In this document: one piece after another, positions 6,929 to 12,401 of the stretch
Layout: every line of letters begins with the position of its first letter
Numbering within the stretch: position 1 is the stretch's first letter
NCBI GenBank assembly: GCA_018056405.1
Contig: JAGPFT010000038.1
Span: 1-12,401, forward strand
Length of the DNA stretch: 12,401 bases
Direction of reading: 5' to 3'
Source: Anaerolineae bacterium
GTDB taxonomy: Bacteria > Chloroflexota > Anaerolineae > Aggregatilineales > Aggregatilineaceae
Translations under genes and position numbers: made by a program
The notes under the pieces: generated by a model
The model's input: only the letters and a program-made list of their open reading frames with translations
Database searches by the model: none
Told to the model about the DNA's origin: nothing

Positions 6929-6956
6929 GCTGATGGCTGATAGCTGAAAGCTGATA
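6929..6956 (+). repeat. Four tandem heptamers GCTGANN
   Basis: The units GCTGATG, GCTGATA, GCTGAAA and GCTGATA follow without gaps. The array ends 16 bases before the methionine aminopeptidase start, just upstream of its AAAGGAA ribosome site. The same consensus occurs at 7916-7957. It resembles the short tandem heptamer repeats known from cyanobacteria, though relation is not implied. Confidence 0.8.
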
Positions 6957-6972
6957 GCCCAAAGGAACAGGT

Positions 6973-7716
6973 ATGACTATCGAGAATGATGACGACCTAC
7001 GCAAGCTGCTGCGCATCGGGCACATCTGCGGTGAGGCGCTGCAGCACATGCTGGCCGGCATCGAGCCGGGCATGACTACCGCCCAGCTTGATGCCATGGG
7101 CGCGGAGTTCCTGCAGCGGCACGGCGCGCGGTCGGCCCCGATCCTGACCTACAGATTCCCCGGCTTCACCTGCATCAGCCTCAACGACGAGGCGGCGCAT
7201 GGCATCCCCGGCGAGCGCGTCATCCAGCCCGGCGACGTGGTCAACGTGGATGTGTCGGCGGAGCTGGAGGGGTACTGGGCGGACACGGCGGCGACGGTCA
7301 TCGTCCCCCCCGCGCGCCCGGAGGCCGAGCGGCTGTGCCGCTTCACGCGGCGCGCGCTGGACGAGGCGATTGGCGTGGTGCACGCCGGGCGTCCGCTGAA
7401 CGCGATTGGCAAGACGGTCGAGCGCATCGCGCGCAAGGGCGGCTATTCGATCATCCGCGAGCTGCCGGGGCACGGCGTCGGGCGGAGCCTGCACGAGAAG
7501 CCGAGCGTGCTCAATTTCTACCACCGCCAGGACCGCACGATCATGCACGAGGGGATGGTCTTCACCATCGAGCCGTTCTTCAGCGCGGGGGGCGGGCGCA
7601 TTGTCACCGACCGCGACGGCTGGACGCTGCGCACCGTAGACCACAGTCTGACGGCGCAATACGAGCACACGATCATCGTCACCACCGGCGAGCCGATCCT
7701 GGCGACGGCGGTGTAG
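6973..7716 (+). CDS. map: Methionine aminopeptidase, type I
   Basis: The enzyme removes the initiator Met from new proteins in the cytoplasm, using a two-metal site. The 247-residue protein has all five metal ligands in their usual order: D93 (NVDVSA), D104 (YWADTAAT), H167 (LPGHGVGR), E200 (FTIEPFF) and E231 (QYEHT). The substrate-binding H76 (AHGIPG) and H174 are also present. The length matches the type I family without an N-terminal zinc extension. The start at 6973 has AGGAAC just upstream and a natural N-terminus. Its usual ribosomal partners (secY, adk, infA) are not here; it sits between the FAD-like gene and pheT, so it may be one of several map paralogues. The palindromic repeat begins five bases past its stop and may form its mRNA 3' end. 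Confidence 0.96.
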   Translation: MTIENDDDLRKLLRIGHICGEALQHMLAGIEPGMTTAQLDAMGAEFLQRHGARSAPILTYRFPGFTCISLNDEAAHGIPGERVIQPGDVVNVDVSAELEGYWADTAATVIVPPARPEAERLCRFTRRALDEAIGVVHAGRPLNAIGKTVERIARKGGYSIIRELPGHGVGRSLHEKPSVLNFYHRQDRTIMHEGMVFTIEPFFSAGGGRIVTDRDGWTLRTVDHSLTAQYEHTIIVTTGEPILATAV

Positions 7717-7720
7717 TCAC

Positions 7721-7815
7721 ACCTCACCCCCGCTCGGCGCTAACGCGCCTCGCCGCCCCCTCTCCATTTGAATGGGGAGGGGGCAAGCCGAGCGCAGCGA
7801 GGCTGGGGGTGAGGT
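7721..7815 (-). repeat. REP-like palindromic repeat, copy 2 (inverted)
   Basis: ACCTCACCCCC at the left and its complement at the right bound a 95-bp element that, when reverse-complemented, matches the copy at 1664-1761. The central hairpin is CCCCCTCTCCATT (7756-7768) with AATGGGGAGGGGG (7771-7783). The tip differs from that of copy 1 on both arms, yet stays paired, so base changes look compensatory. It starts right after the map stop codon and could act as a terminator-like structure, although no T run follows. Confidence 0.85.
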
Positions 7816-7915
7816 CAACAAACCGCTGTCTTCGCGCTTCCCAGGCTGCTGTCCGTCCCTGAGGAAGAGGCCGAGATGGGGACAAAAACCAAAACAGAGT
7901 GTGACTGTTCCGACG

Positions 7916-7957
7916 GCTGACGCCTGACCGCTGAAAGCTGATCGCTGACCGCTCACT
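7916..7957 (+). repeat. Six heptamers GCTGANN upstream of pheT
   Basis: Six consecutive 7-base units run GCTGACG, CCTGACC, GCTGAAA, GCTGATC, GCTGACC and GCTCACT. The array runs straight into AAGGAG (7958-7963), the probable pheT ribosome site. It shares its consensus with 6929-6956. Confidence 0.8.
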
Positions 7958-7975
7958 AAGGAGACGCACGCGCAG

Positions 7976-10645
7976 ATGAAAGTACCGCTTTCGTGGCTTA
8001 AGGACTACGTGGACATTACCCTCCCCGTTGGGGAGTTGGCCGAGCGCCTGACCCTGGCCGGGCTGGAGGTGGAGAGCATCGAGTACATCGGCATCCCCCA
8101 GGGCGACCCGCCGCCCGGCAGCCATCTGCCGCCGTCCGATCACCTGGTCTGGGATCGGGAGAAGATCGTGCTCGGTGCCATTCGTGAGGTGCGCGCTCAC
8201 CCCAACGCCGATCGGCTGGTGCTGGCCCTGGTGGATTACGGCGGCGTGGACCTGGAGCAGTGCGTCACCGGCGCGCCCAACCTGTTCCCCTACAAAGACC
8301 AGGGGCCGCTCGACCCGCCGCTGCTCTCACCCTTCGCCCACGAAGGCGCGGAGGTCATTGACGGGCACAAGAACGACGGCAGCCGCATGATCCTCAAGGA
8401 ACGCGAGCTACGCGGCATCCCCAACCGCAGCATGGTCTGCTCCGAGAAGGAACTGGGCCTGTCCGATTCGCACGAGGGCATTCTGCTGCTCGACTGGGAC
8501 GAGTTCGGCCATTTCGCGCCCGGCACGCCGCTGCAAGACGTGCTCGGCGACGCCGTGCTCGACATGGACATACTGCCCAACATTGCCCGCGCCTACAGCA
8601 TCGTCGGCGTAGCCCGCGAGGTCGCCGCGCTGACCGGCGTGCCGCTGCGCTTCCCGCCGCTGGAGGTGGTCGCCGAGGGACCGCCCATCGCCGGACAGGT
8701 GGCCATTGACATCCGCGAGCCGGAGCTAAACCCACGCTTCACCCTGGCCCTGATCCGTGACGTGCAGATCACGGAGTCGCCCCAGTGGATACAGCGCCGG
8801 CTGCGCCTGGCCGGGATGCGCCCGATCAACAACATCGTGGACGCCACTAACTACGTCATGCTCGAACTGGGCCAGCCACTGCACGCCTTCGACTGGGACA
8901 CGCTCAAAGGGCGCGCCGGCGGCGCGGCCCCGCTGATCATCACCCGCCTGCCGGAGCCGGGCGAGCACCTGGTGACGCTGGACGGTGCCGAGCACGTGCT
9001 GGACGACTTCAACATCCTGGTCGCTGACACGGCTGGCTCGCTGAGCATCGGCGGCATCATGGGCGGGCTGGAAAGCGAAATCTGGGACCCGGCGACGATG
9101 GGCGGCGAGCCGCTCGACGCGACCGGCATAGAGCCGCCAGAGGAGGGCGAGACCGTCTGCGGCAAGGCGATGGCCCAGCGCCCGGCGACAACCAACGTCC
9201 TGCTGGAGGCGGCGGCCTGGAACTTCATCAACATTCGCCGCACCATGCAGAGCCAGAAGATGAGCAGCGAAGCGGGATTGCGCTTCAGTCGCGGCGTGCA
9301 CCCGGCCATGGCCGAGCGCGGCCTGCGTCGCTGCATCGAGCTGATGCGCCAGATGGCGGGGGGCACGGTGGCAGCGGGCATCATTGACGAGTACCCGCTG
9401 CCCGCCGAGGTCATCGCCGTAGACCTGCCCGTGCCGGAGGTGACGCGCCATCTCGGTTTCGCCATCCCCCAGGACGAGATCGTGCGCATCCTGCGCGCGC
9501 TGGAGTTCGAGGTGACGGAGCGCGACGACGTGCTGCACGTCGTGGTGCCCGATCACCGGCTGGACATCGGGGCCGGCTTGACCGGACGGGCCGATCTGAT
9601 CGAGGAGATCGCCCGCGTCTACGGCTACGACCGCATTCCCAACGCGCTGATCGCCGACGAACTGCCCGCCCAACGGGCCAACGTGGCCCTGGAACGCGAG
9701 GAGGCGCTGCGCGATGCGCTGGTCAAGGCCGGGCTGCGCGAGATCGTGACCTATCGCCTGACCACGCCGGAGCGCGAGGCGCTGCTCACCCCGCCGGGCG
9801 CGGCGTCAAGCTGGCCGGACGTGCCCTATGTGACCCTGGCCAACCCCATCGCCGCCGACAAGACGGTGCTGCGCCACACCTTGCTGGCCAGCCTGCTCGA
9901 TACGGTCGCCGCCAACGCCCGTCACACCGACCGCCAGCTTCTGTTCGAGATCGGGGCGGTCTACCTGCCGCGCCCCGACGAACCGCTGCCCGACGAGCCG
10001 GGCCGCCTGGGGATCGCCCTCACCGGGCCGCGCGGAGTCCCTCAGTGGGGGGGAGATACCCCCGTTGGCCTGCTGGACTTCTTCGATCTCAAAGGCGTCG
10101 TCGAGGCGGCCCTGCGCGATCTGCGCGTCGCCGGCCCGGTAACTTTCACCCCGGTCGCGCACAGCACGTTCCATCCGGGGCGCGCCGCCCTGCTGCGCAT
10201 CAACGGGCGCGAAGCGGGCGTGCTGGGCGAAGTGCATCCGCTGGTGCGCCAGGCGTTCGGGCTGGGACTGGATTTGGGGCGGCCTGTGCTCGCCGCCGAG
10301 CTAGACCTGGCCGCGCTGCTGGCCGACGTGGAAGTGATCCGCCAGATTCGCCCGGTACCGGCGCATCCCGCCGTCTACCAGGACCTGGCCATCGTGCTGG
10401 ACGAGACGACGCCGGCCATCGAGGTCTACGAGGTGATCCTGCGCGCCGGCGGCGATCTGCTGGAGGAGGCGCGCCTGTTCGACCTCTATCGCGGCGATCC
10501 CATCCCGGCGGGCAAGAAGTCGCTGGCCTACGCGCTGACCTACCGCGCGCCCGACCGCACGCTCAACGACGCAGAAGTGGCCAAGATTCACGCGCGGATC
10601 GTCAAGGCGGTCGAGCGCCAGCTTGGAGCGAAATTGCGGGCGTAG
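7976..10645 (+). CDS. pheT: Phenylalanine--tRNA ligase beta subunit
   Basis: PheT is the large partner of PheS; it binds tRNA-Phe and edits Tyr-tRNA-Phe. Domains in order: N-terminal MKVPLSWLKDYVDI; an EMAP-II-like tRNA-binding domain from about residue 64 (VLGAIREVRAHPNADRL); the B3/B4 editing domain at about 250-460 (MRPINNIVDATNYVMLELG, then QPLHAFDWD); B5 at about 480-555, ending ARVYGYDRIP; a catalytic-like core to about 780; and the ferredoxin-fold anticodon-binding domain at the end (PAVYQDLAIVLDE, GKKSLAYALTYR). At 889 residues it is longer than the usual 800 or so; extra stretches lie near residues 44-60 and 376-405 (rich in Pro, Glu and Gly). AAGGAG (7958-7963) precedes the ATG by 12 bases, rather far. 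No T-box is seen upstream. pheS lies 2.4 kb away. Confidence 0.97.
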   Translation: MKVPLSWLKDYVDITLPVGELAERLTLAGLEVESIEYIGIPQGDPPPGSHLPPSDHLVWDREKIVLGAIREVRAHPNADRLVLALVDYGGVDLEQCVTGAPNLFPYKDQGPLDPPLLSPFAHEGAEVIDGHKNDGSRMILKERELRGIPNRSMVCSEKELGLSDSHEGILLLDWDEFGHFAPGTPLQDVLGDAVLDMDILPNIARAYSIVGVAREVAALTGVPLRFPPLEVVAEGPPIAGQVAIDIREPELNPRFTLALIRDVQITESPQWIQRRLRLAGMRPINNIVDATNYVMLELGQPLHAFDWDTLKGRAGGAAPLIITRLPEPGEHLVTLDGAEHVLDDFNILVADTAGSLSIGGIMGGLESEIWDPATMGGEPLDATGIEPPEEGETVCGKAMAQRPATTNVLLEAAAWNFINIRRTMQSQKMSSEAGLRFSRGVHPAMAERGLRRCIELMRQMAGGTVAAGIIDEYPLPAEVIAVDLPVPEVTRHLGFAIPQDEIVRILRALEFEVTERDDVLHVVVPDHRLDIGAGLTGRADLIEEIARVYGYDRIPNALIADELPAQRANVALEREEALRDALVKAGLREIVTYRLTTPEREALLTPPGAASSWPDVPYVTLANPIAADKTVLRHTLLASLLDTVAANARHTDRQLLFEIGAVYLPRPDEPLPDEPGRLGIALTGPRGVPQWGGDTPVGLLDFFDLKGVVEAALRDLRVAGPVTFTPVAHSTFHPGRAALLRINGREAGVLGEVHPLVRQAFGLGLDLGRPVLAAELDLAALLADVEVIRQIRPVPAHPAVYQDLAIVLDETTPAIEVYEVILRAGGDLLEEARLFDLYRGDPIPAGKKSLAYALTYRAPDRTLNDAEVAKIHARIVKAVERQLGAKLRA

Positions 10646-10696
10646 GCGGCGCACTGCCGAAGGTGATTCTGCGGGGCAGCTCAGCGCGTGCGGTGG

Positions 10697-10736
10697 GCTG
10701 CCCCGTGCGTTTGGGGCAGCGGATGTGCGGTATACT
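10697..10736 (+). promoter_or_regulatory. Promoter and putative operator of the first DUF433 gene
   Basis: A perfect inverted repeat, GCTGCCCC (10697-10704) and GGGGCAGC (10713-10720) with an 8-base spacer, lies over the place expected for the -35 element of a TATACT -10 box (10731-10736). A third arm, GGGGCAGC, is at 10673-10680. The -35 itself is weak. Antitoxins of this type often repress their own operon, so the inverted repeat is a good operator candidate. The same block is repeated exactly at 11475-11514. Confidence 0.6.
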
Positions 10737-11045
10737 AAGGGCATACAGTGAGCGGGAGCACCTTTCATGGCAACTATCCACAGCATCAACCTCATTGCGT
10801 CCGACCCAGACGTGCGCGGTGGGCGGCCCTGCATCGCCGGGACGGGCATCCGGGTGTTGGATATTGTCGCGGTGATGCTGTTCCACGACCAGACACCCGC
10901 CGAGATTGCTGAAGCCTACGCGCTCTCACTGGCCCAGGTGCACGCTGCCCTGGCGTACTACTACGAGCACAAAGCGGAGATAGATGCTGACCTGCGCGAG
11001 CAGATCGCCAAGGGGCGCGAGTTCAAGGAAAAGCGCGTTGGAAGC
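10697..11045 (+). repeat. Direct duplication, unit 1 (promoter + DUF433)
   Basis: This 349-bp unit aligns without a single gap to 11475-11823, a constant offset of 778 bases. By hand count, 10697-10847 differs at 4 of 151 positions, 10848-10940 at 37 of 93, and 10941-11045 at 13 of 105. Confidence 0.9.
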
Positions 11046-11069
11046 AAGCCTCCGTTTCTATTTGGATGA
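10767..11069 (+). CDS. DUF433 antitoxin (VapB45-like), copy 1
   Basis: The 100-residue protein shows the DUF433 pattern: ITSDPxVxxGRPxIxGTRIxV, here ASDPDVRGGRPCIAGTGIRV, followed by a helical DNA-binding part (TPAEIAEAYALSLAQVHAAL, then AYYYEHKAEID). Such proteins are antitoxins for DUF5615 PIN-like toxins and usually bind DNA to repress the operon. GGGAG at 10754-10758 lies eight bases before the ATG. Its 3' end overlaps the toxin gene by 32 bases. The C-terminal residues KEKRVGSKPP probably contact the toxin. Promoter and operator candidates lie just upstream. An almost identical N-terminus is encoded again at 11545. Confidence 0.9.
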   Translation: MATIHSINLIASDPDVRGGRPCIAGTGIRVLDIVAVMLFHDQTPAEIAEAYALSLAQVHAALAYYYEHKAEIDADLREQIAKGREFKEKRVGSKPPFLFG

Positions 11070-11373
11070 AAACGTGCCGGTCGCTGTGGCTAACCAGCTT
11101 CGCCGACAAGGAATTGAGGCTGTAACTGCGCTCGACCTGGGCGTGCTGGGCGACTCGGACATCAATCACCTCAGGCGCGCTTCTGAGATGGGCTATGTGC
11201 TGTGTACCTATGATGCGGATTATCTTGAGTTGGCATCTGGCGGTATGGAGCACGCGGGCATCGTTTTCGGTCGCGCTGAACAGCACTGGATCGGTGAGTG
11301 GGTGAAGGGACTGATCTTGTGCTACGCCGTCTACACCGCCCAGGATATGCGCAACCGCGTCGAGTACCTATGA
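11038..11373 (+). CDS. DUF5615 PIN-like toxin (VapC45-like)
   Basis: The family holds PIN-like ribonucleases that pair with DUF433 antitoxins. Starting at TTG 11038 gives 111 residues opening MEASLRFYLDENVP, the usual DUF5615 beginning; AAGGAA (11025-11030) sits seven bases before this codon. A longer form from ATG 10984 would add 18 residues unlike the family. Acidic residues expected at the metal site are present: D10 and E11 (YLDEN), D41 (GDSDINHL), D59 and D61 (CTYDADYL). The C-terminal part includes GIVFGRAEQHWIGEW. The gene overlaps the antitoxin by 32 bases, so translation is likely coupled. The toxin appears intact. Confidence 0.88.
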   Translation: MEASLRFYLDENVPVAVANQLRRQGIEAVTALDLGVLGDSDINHLRRASEMGYVLCTYDADYLELASGGMEHAGIVFGRAEQHWIGEWVKGLILCYAVYTAQDMRNRVEYL

Positions 11374-11474
11374 CCGGCGGGGTCACGAATGACCTGTCAG
11401 GATGGACTCACCAAGTGTCAGGATCGCCCCACCCCCACTCCAGATTCATCTCGAAGAAGGACCGAACACTGCAA
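11374..11474. other. Short spacer between the duplicated units
   Basis: No gene is seen. GTCAGGAT occurs twice, 23 bases apart, at 11396-11403 and 11419-11426; no target-site duplication or transposase remnant is evident. Confidence 0.5.
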
Positions 11475-11514
11475 GCTGCCCCGTGCGTTTGGGGCAGCGG
11501 ATGTGCGGTATACT
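11475..11514 (+). promoter_or_regulatory. Promoter and putative operator of the second DUF433 gene
   Basis: This block is identical to 10697-10736: GCTGCCCC, 8 bases, GGGGCAGC (11475-11498), then TATACT at 11509-11514. The sequence before it is unrelated to that before unit 1, so the duplication starts at or just before this inverted repeat. Both genes should therefore answer to the same regulator. Confidence 0.6.
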
Positions 11515-11823
11515 AAGGGCATACAGTGAGCGGAAGTACGTTTCATGGCAACCATCCACAGCATCAACCTCATTGCGTCCGACCCAGACGTGCGCGGTGG
11601 GCGGCCCTGCATCGCCGGGACGGGCGTGCGCGTATCTGATGTGGTCATGGTGATGCTCTTTCACACCGATTCCCCCGGCGAGATCGCAGCGTGGTTTGGA
11701 TTGCCCCTGGCGCAGATTCACGCTGCCCTGGCCTACTACTACGAACACAAAGCGGAGATAGATGCCGACATCCGCGAGCAAATTGCCAGGGCGGAGGAGT
11801 TCAAGGAGAAGCGCGTTGGAAGC
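11475..11823 (+). repeat. Direct duplication, unit 2 (promoter + DUF433)
   Basis: Unit 2 keeps the promoter, the antitoxin gene and even the toxin ribosome site and TTG-GAA-AGC-like first codons (11816), then departs from unit 1. In the toxin frame no DUF5615 sequence follows. Confidence 0.9.
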
Positions 11824-11856
11824 CGGGGCGCTGCGCCCGCCCCGCACGCGCTATAA
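11545..11856 (+). CDS. DUF433 antitoxin-like protein, copy 2, without toxin
   Basis: The 103-residue protein shares residues 1-27 exactly with copy 1 (through CIAGTG) and nearly the same stretch from AALAYYYEHKAEIDAD to FKEKRVGS. Residues 28-58 differ (17 of 31 identical by hand count); this part holds the helices likely to set DNA or partner specificity. The tail RGAAPAPHAL is new. No DUF5615 gene follows; a Uma2-family gene begins 33 bases later. The protein could be an orphan antitoxin that guards against the neighbouring toxin, a regulator of both promoters, or a relic. GGAAG upstream is a weaker ribosome site than in copy 1. Confidence 0.88.
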   Translation: MATIHSINLIASDPDVRGGRPCIAGTGVRVSDVVMVMLFHTDSPGEIAAWFGLPLAQIHAALAYYYEHKAEIDADIREQIARAEEFKEKRVGSRGAAPAPHAL

Positions 11857-11857
11857 T
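11852..11857 (+). promoter_or_regulatory. Candidate -10 box for the Uma2 gene
   Basis: TATAAT matches the -10 consensus perfectly and overlaps the stop codon of the second DUF433 gene, 33 bases before the Uma2 ATG. A GC-rich inverted repeat, GGGCGC-T-GCGCCC (11826-11838), lies where a -35 would be; no -35 consensus is visible. Confidence 0.45.
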
Positions 11858-11889
11858 CAAAGCAGGATGAGTGTGAAGGAGTCCCGGCA

Positions 11890-12401
11890 ATGGCTGTGCT
11901 GGCGCGCCCCCTGACCGTTGACGATCTGCTGCGGCTTGGCTCCGACGCGCGCGTGGAGGTGGTGAGGGGGGAGGTTGTCGAGATGATGCCTGTCGGTGGG
12001 CAGCATATCCTGATCGTGGACAACATCTACCGCATGTTGTATGCGACTGTCAGCAGCCATAAGCTCGGCTACCTGTTCACGGATAATCTGCTGTACATCC
12101 TGGCCGAGGGCGACGGCGGCGTGCGCGTGGCGCGCTCGCCCGACGTGTCGTTCATCCACCGCGATCACCTGGTCAGCGATTGGGACATCGAGCGCCCCTA
12201 CCCCGGCGCGCCGACGCTGGCCGTCGAGGTCATGTCGCCCGATGACCAGTTCGAGGACGTGGTACAGAAGGTGGGCGATTACTTCGCGGCGGGCACCGCC
12301 GAGGTCTGGGTGGTGCTGCCCCGCCAGAAGACTCTCTACCGCTATCGCCAGGGGCAGTCGGTCGTCGAGACCTACCGCGCCGATGAGACGATGGACGCCA
12401 G
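11890..12401 (+). CDS. Uma2 family endonuclease (DUF820), 3' end missing
   Basis: The gene runs off the window, leaving 170 residues. It has the Uma2 layout: N-terminal PLTVDDLLRL, a strand with VEVVRGEVVEM, then VARSPDVSFI, LAVEVMSPDD and VVQKVGDYFAAGTAEVWVV. The PD-(D/E)XK-type catalytic set is visible as D85, E113 and K127, so the site looks intact. Uma2 proteins are widespread in Chloroflexota and Cyanobacteria, often in many copies and near toxin-antitoxin genes; their true role is not settled. AAGGAG (11876-11881) lies eight bases before the ATG at 11890, giving a firm start. Base composition is like that of its neighbours. Confidence 0.92.
   Translation, partial: MAVLARPLTVDDLLRLGSDARVEVVRGEVVEMMPVGGQHILIVDNIYRMLYATVSSHKLGYLFTDNLLYILAEGDGGVRVARSPDVSFIHRDHLVSDWDIERPYPGAPTLAVEVMSPDDQFEDVVQKVGDYFAAGTAEVWVVLPRQKTLYRYRQGQSVVETYRADETMDA

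Noticed and set aside
6929..7957. CRISPR array
   Set aside because: The heptamer units are contiguous with no spacers, and no Cas gene is present.
8726..9673. 315-codon minus-strand open frame
   Set aside because: It is antisense to the B3/B4 and B5 domains of pheT and reflects high GC at third codon positions.
10673..10704. Hairpin GGGGCAGC...GCTGCCCC as a pheT terminator
   Set aside because: The loop is 16 bases and no T run follows; the right arm is better explained as half of the inverted repeat found in both DUF433 promoters.
11374..11474. Insertion-sequence remnant between the duplicated units
   Set aside because: Only a short repeated GTCAGGAT was seen; no terminal inverted repeats, target duplication or transposase fragment.

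Overview
The window is GC-rich bacterial DNA. It most resembles a member of the Chloroflexota, probably Anaerolineae-like. The clues are a RodZ-type protein with a very long Thr/Pro/Ser tail, a secreted protein with a C-terminal SH3-like segment, DUF433/DUF5615 and Uma2 genes, and several interspersed repeats. This assignment is an inference from gene style, not from a phylogenetic marker search.

Layout. (1) 1-1500 is the 3' part of a RodZ-like membrane protein (HTH, one membrane span, DUF4115, Pro/Thr tail). (2) 1501-1868 is non-coding and holds a 98-bp palindromic repeat and a degenerate heptamer array. (3) 1869-3037 is a two-gene, translationally coupled unit: an unrecognised winged-helix-like protein and a DUF402 protein. 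(4) 3110-3907, on the minus strand, is a secreted SH3-like protein convergent with the DUF402 gene. (5) 3908-4554 is a long regulatory region with a strong sigma70-type promoter and a complete T-box riboswitch. The riboswitch has a UUC (Phe) specifier, a UGGU acceptor bulge and a terminator, and controls pheS. (6) 4555-10645 runs in one direction: pheS, a lone MntA-like nucleotidyltransferase whose HepT partner is missing, an orphan degenerate FAD-binding subunit of the xanthine dehydrogenase family, methionine aminopeptidase, and pheT. A second copy of the palindromic repeat and two clean heptamer arrays lie in the gaps of this block. (7) 10697-12401 is a toxin-antitoxin-rich tail: a DUF433/DUF5615 (VapBC-like) pair, a 349-bp direct duplication that copies promoter, operator and DUF433 but not the toxin, and the 5' part of a Uma2-family nuclease gene.

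How the genes relate. pheS and pheT encode the two subunits of one enzyme but are separated by about 2.4 kb and three unrelated genes; only pheS has a visible T-box. The accessory genes look like modules in different states of decay (MNT without HepT, second DUF433 without DUF5615) placed around housekeeping genes. The two DUF433 copies are mosaic: nearly identical promoter and N-terminal coding region, a diverged middle, and a well-conserved end.

The most notable observations are the mosaic antitoxin duplication with a shared putative operator, the split pheS/pheT arrangement with its T-box, and the three 7-bp-period arrays that each stop just before a gene start. I do not see convincing evidence for a wholly new multi-gene defence or biosynthetic system.
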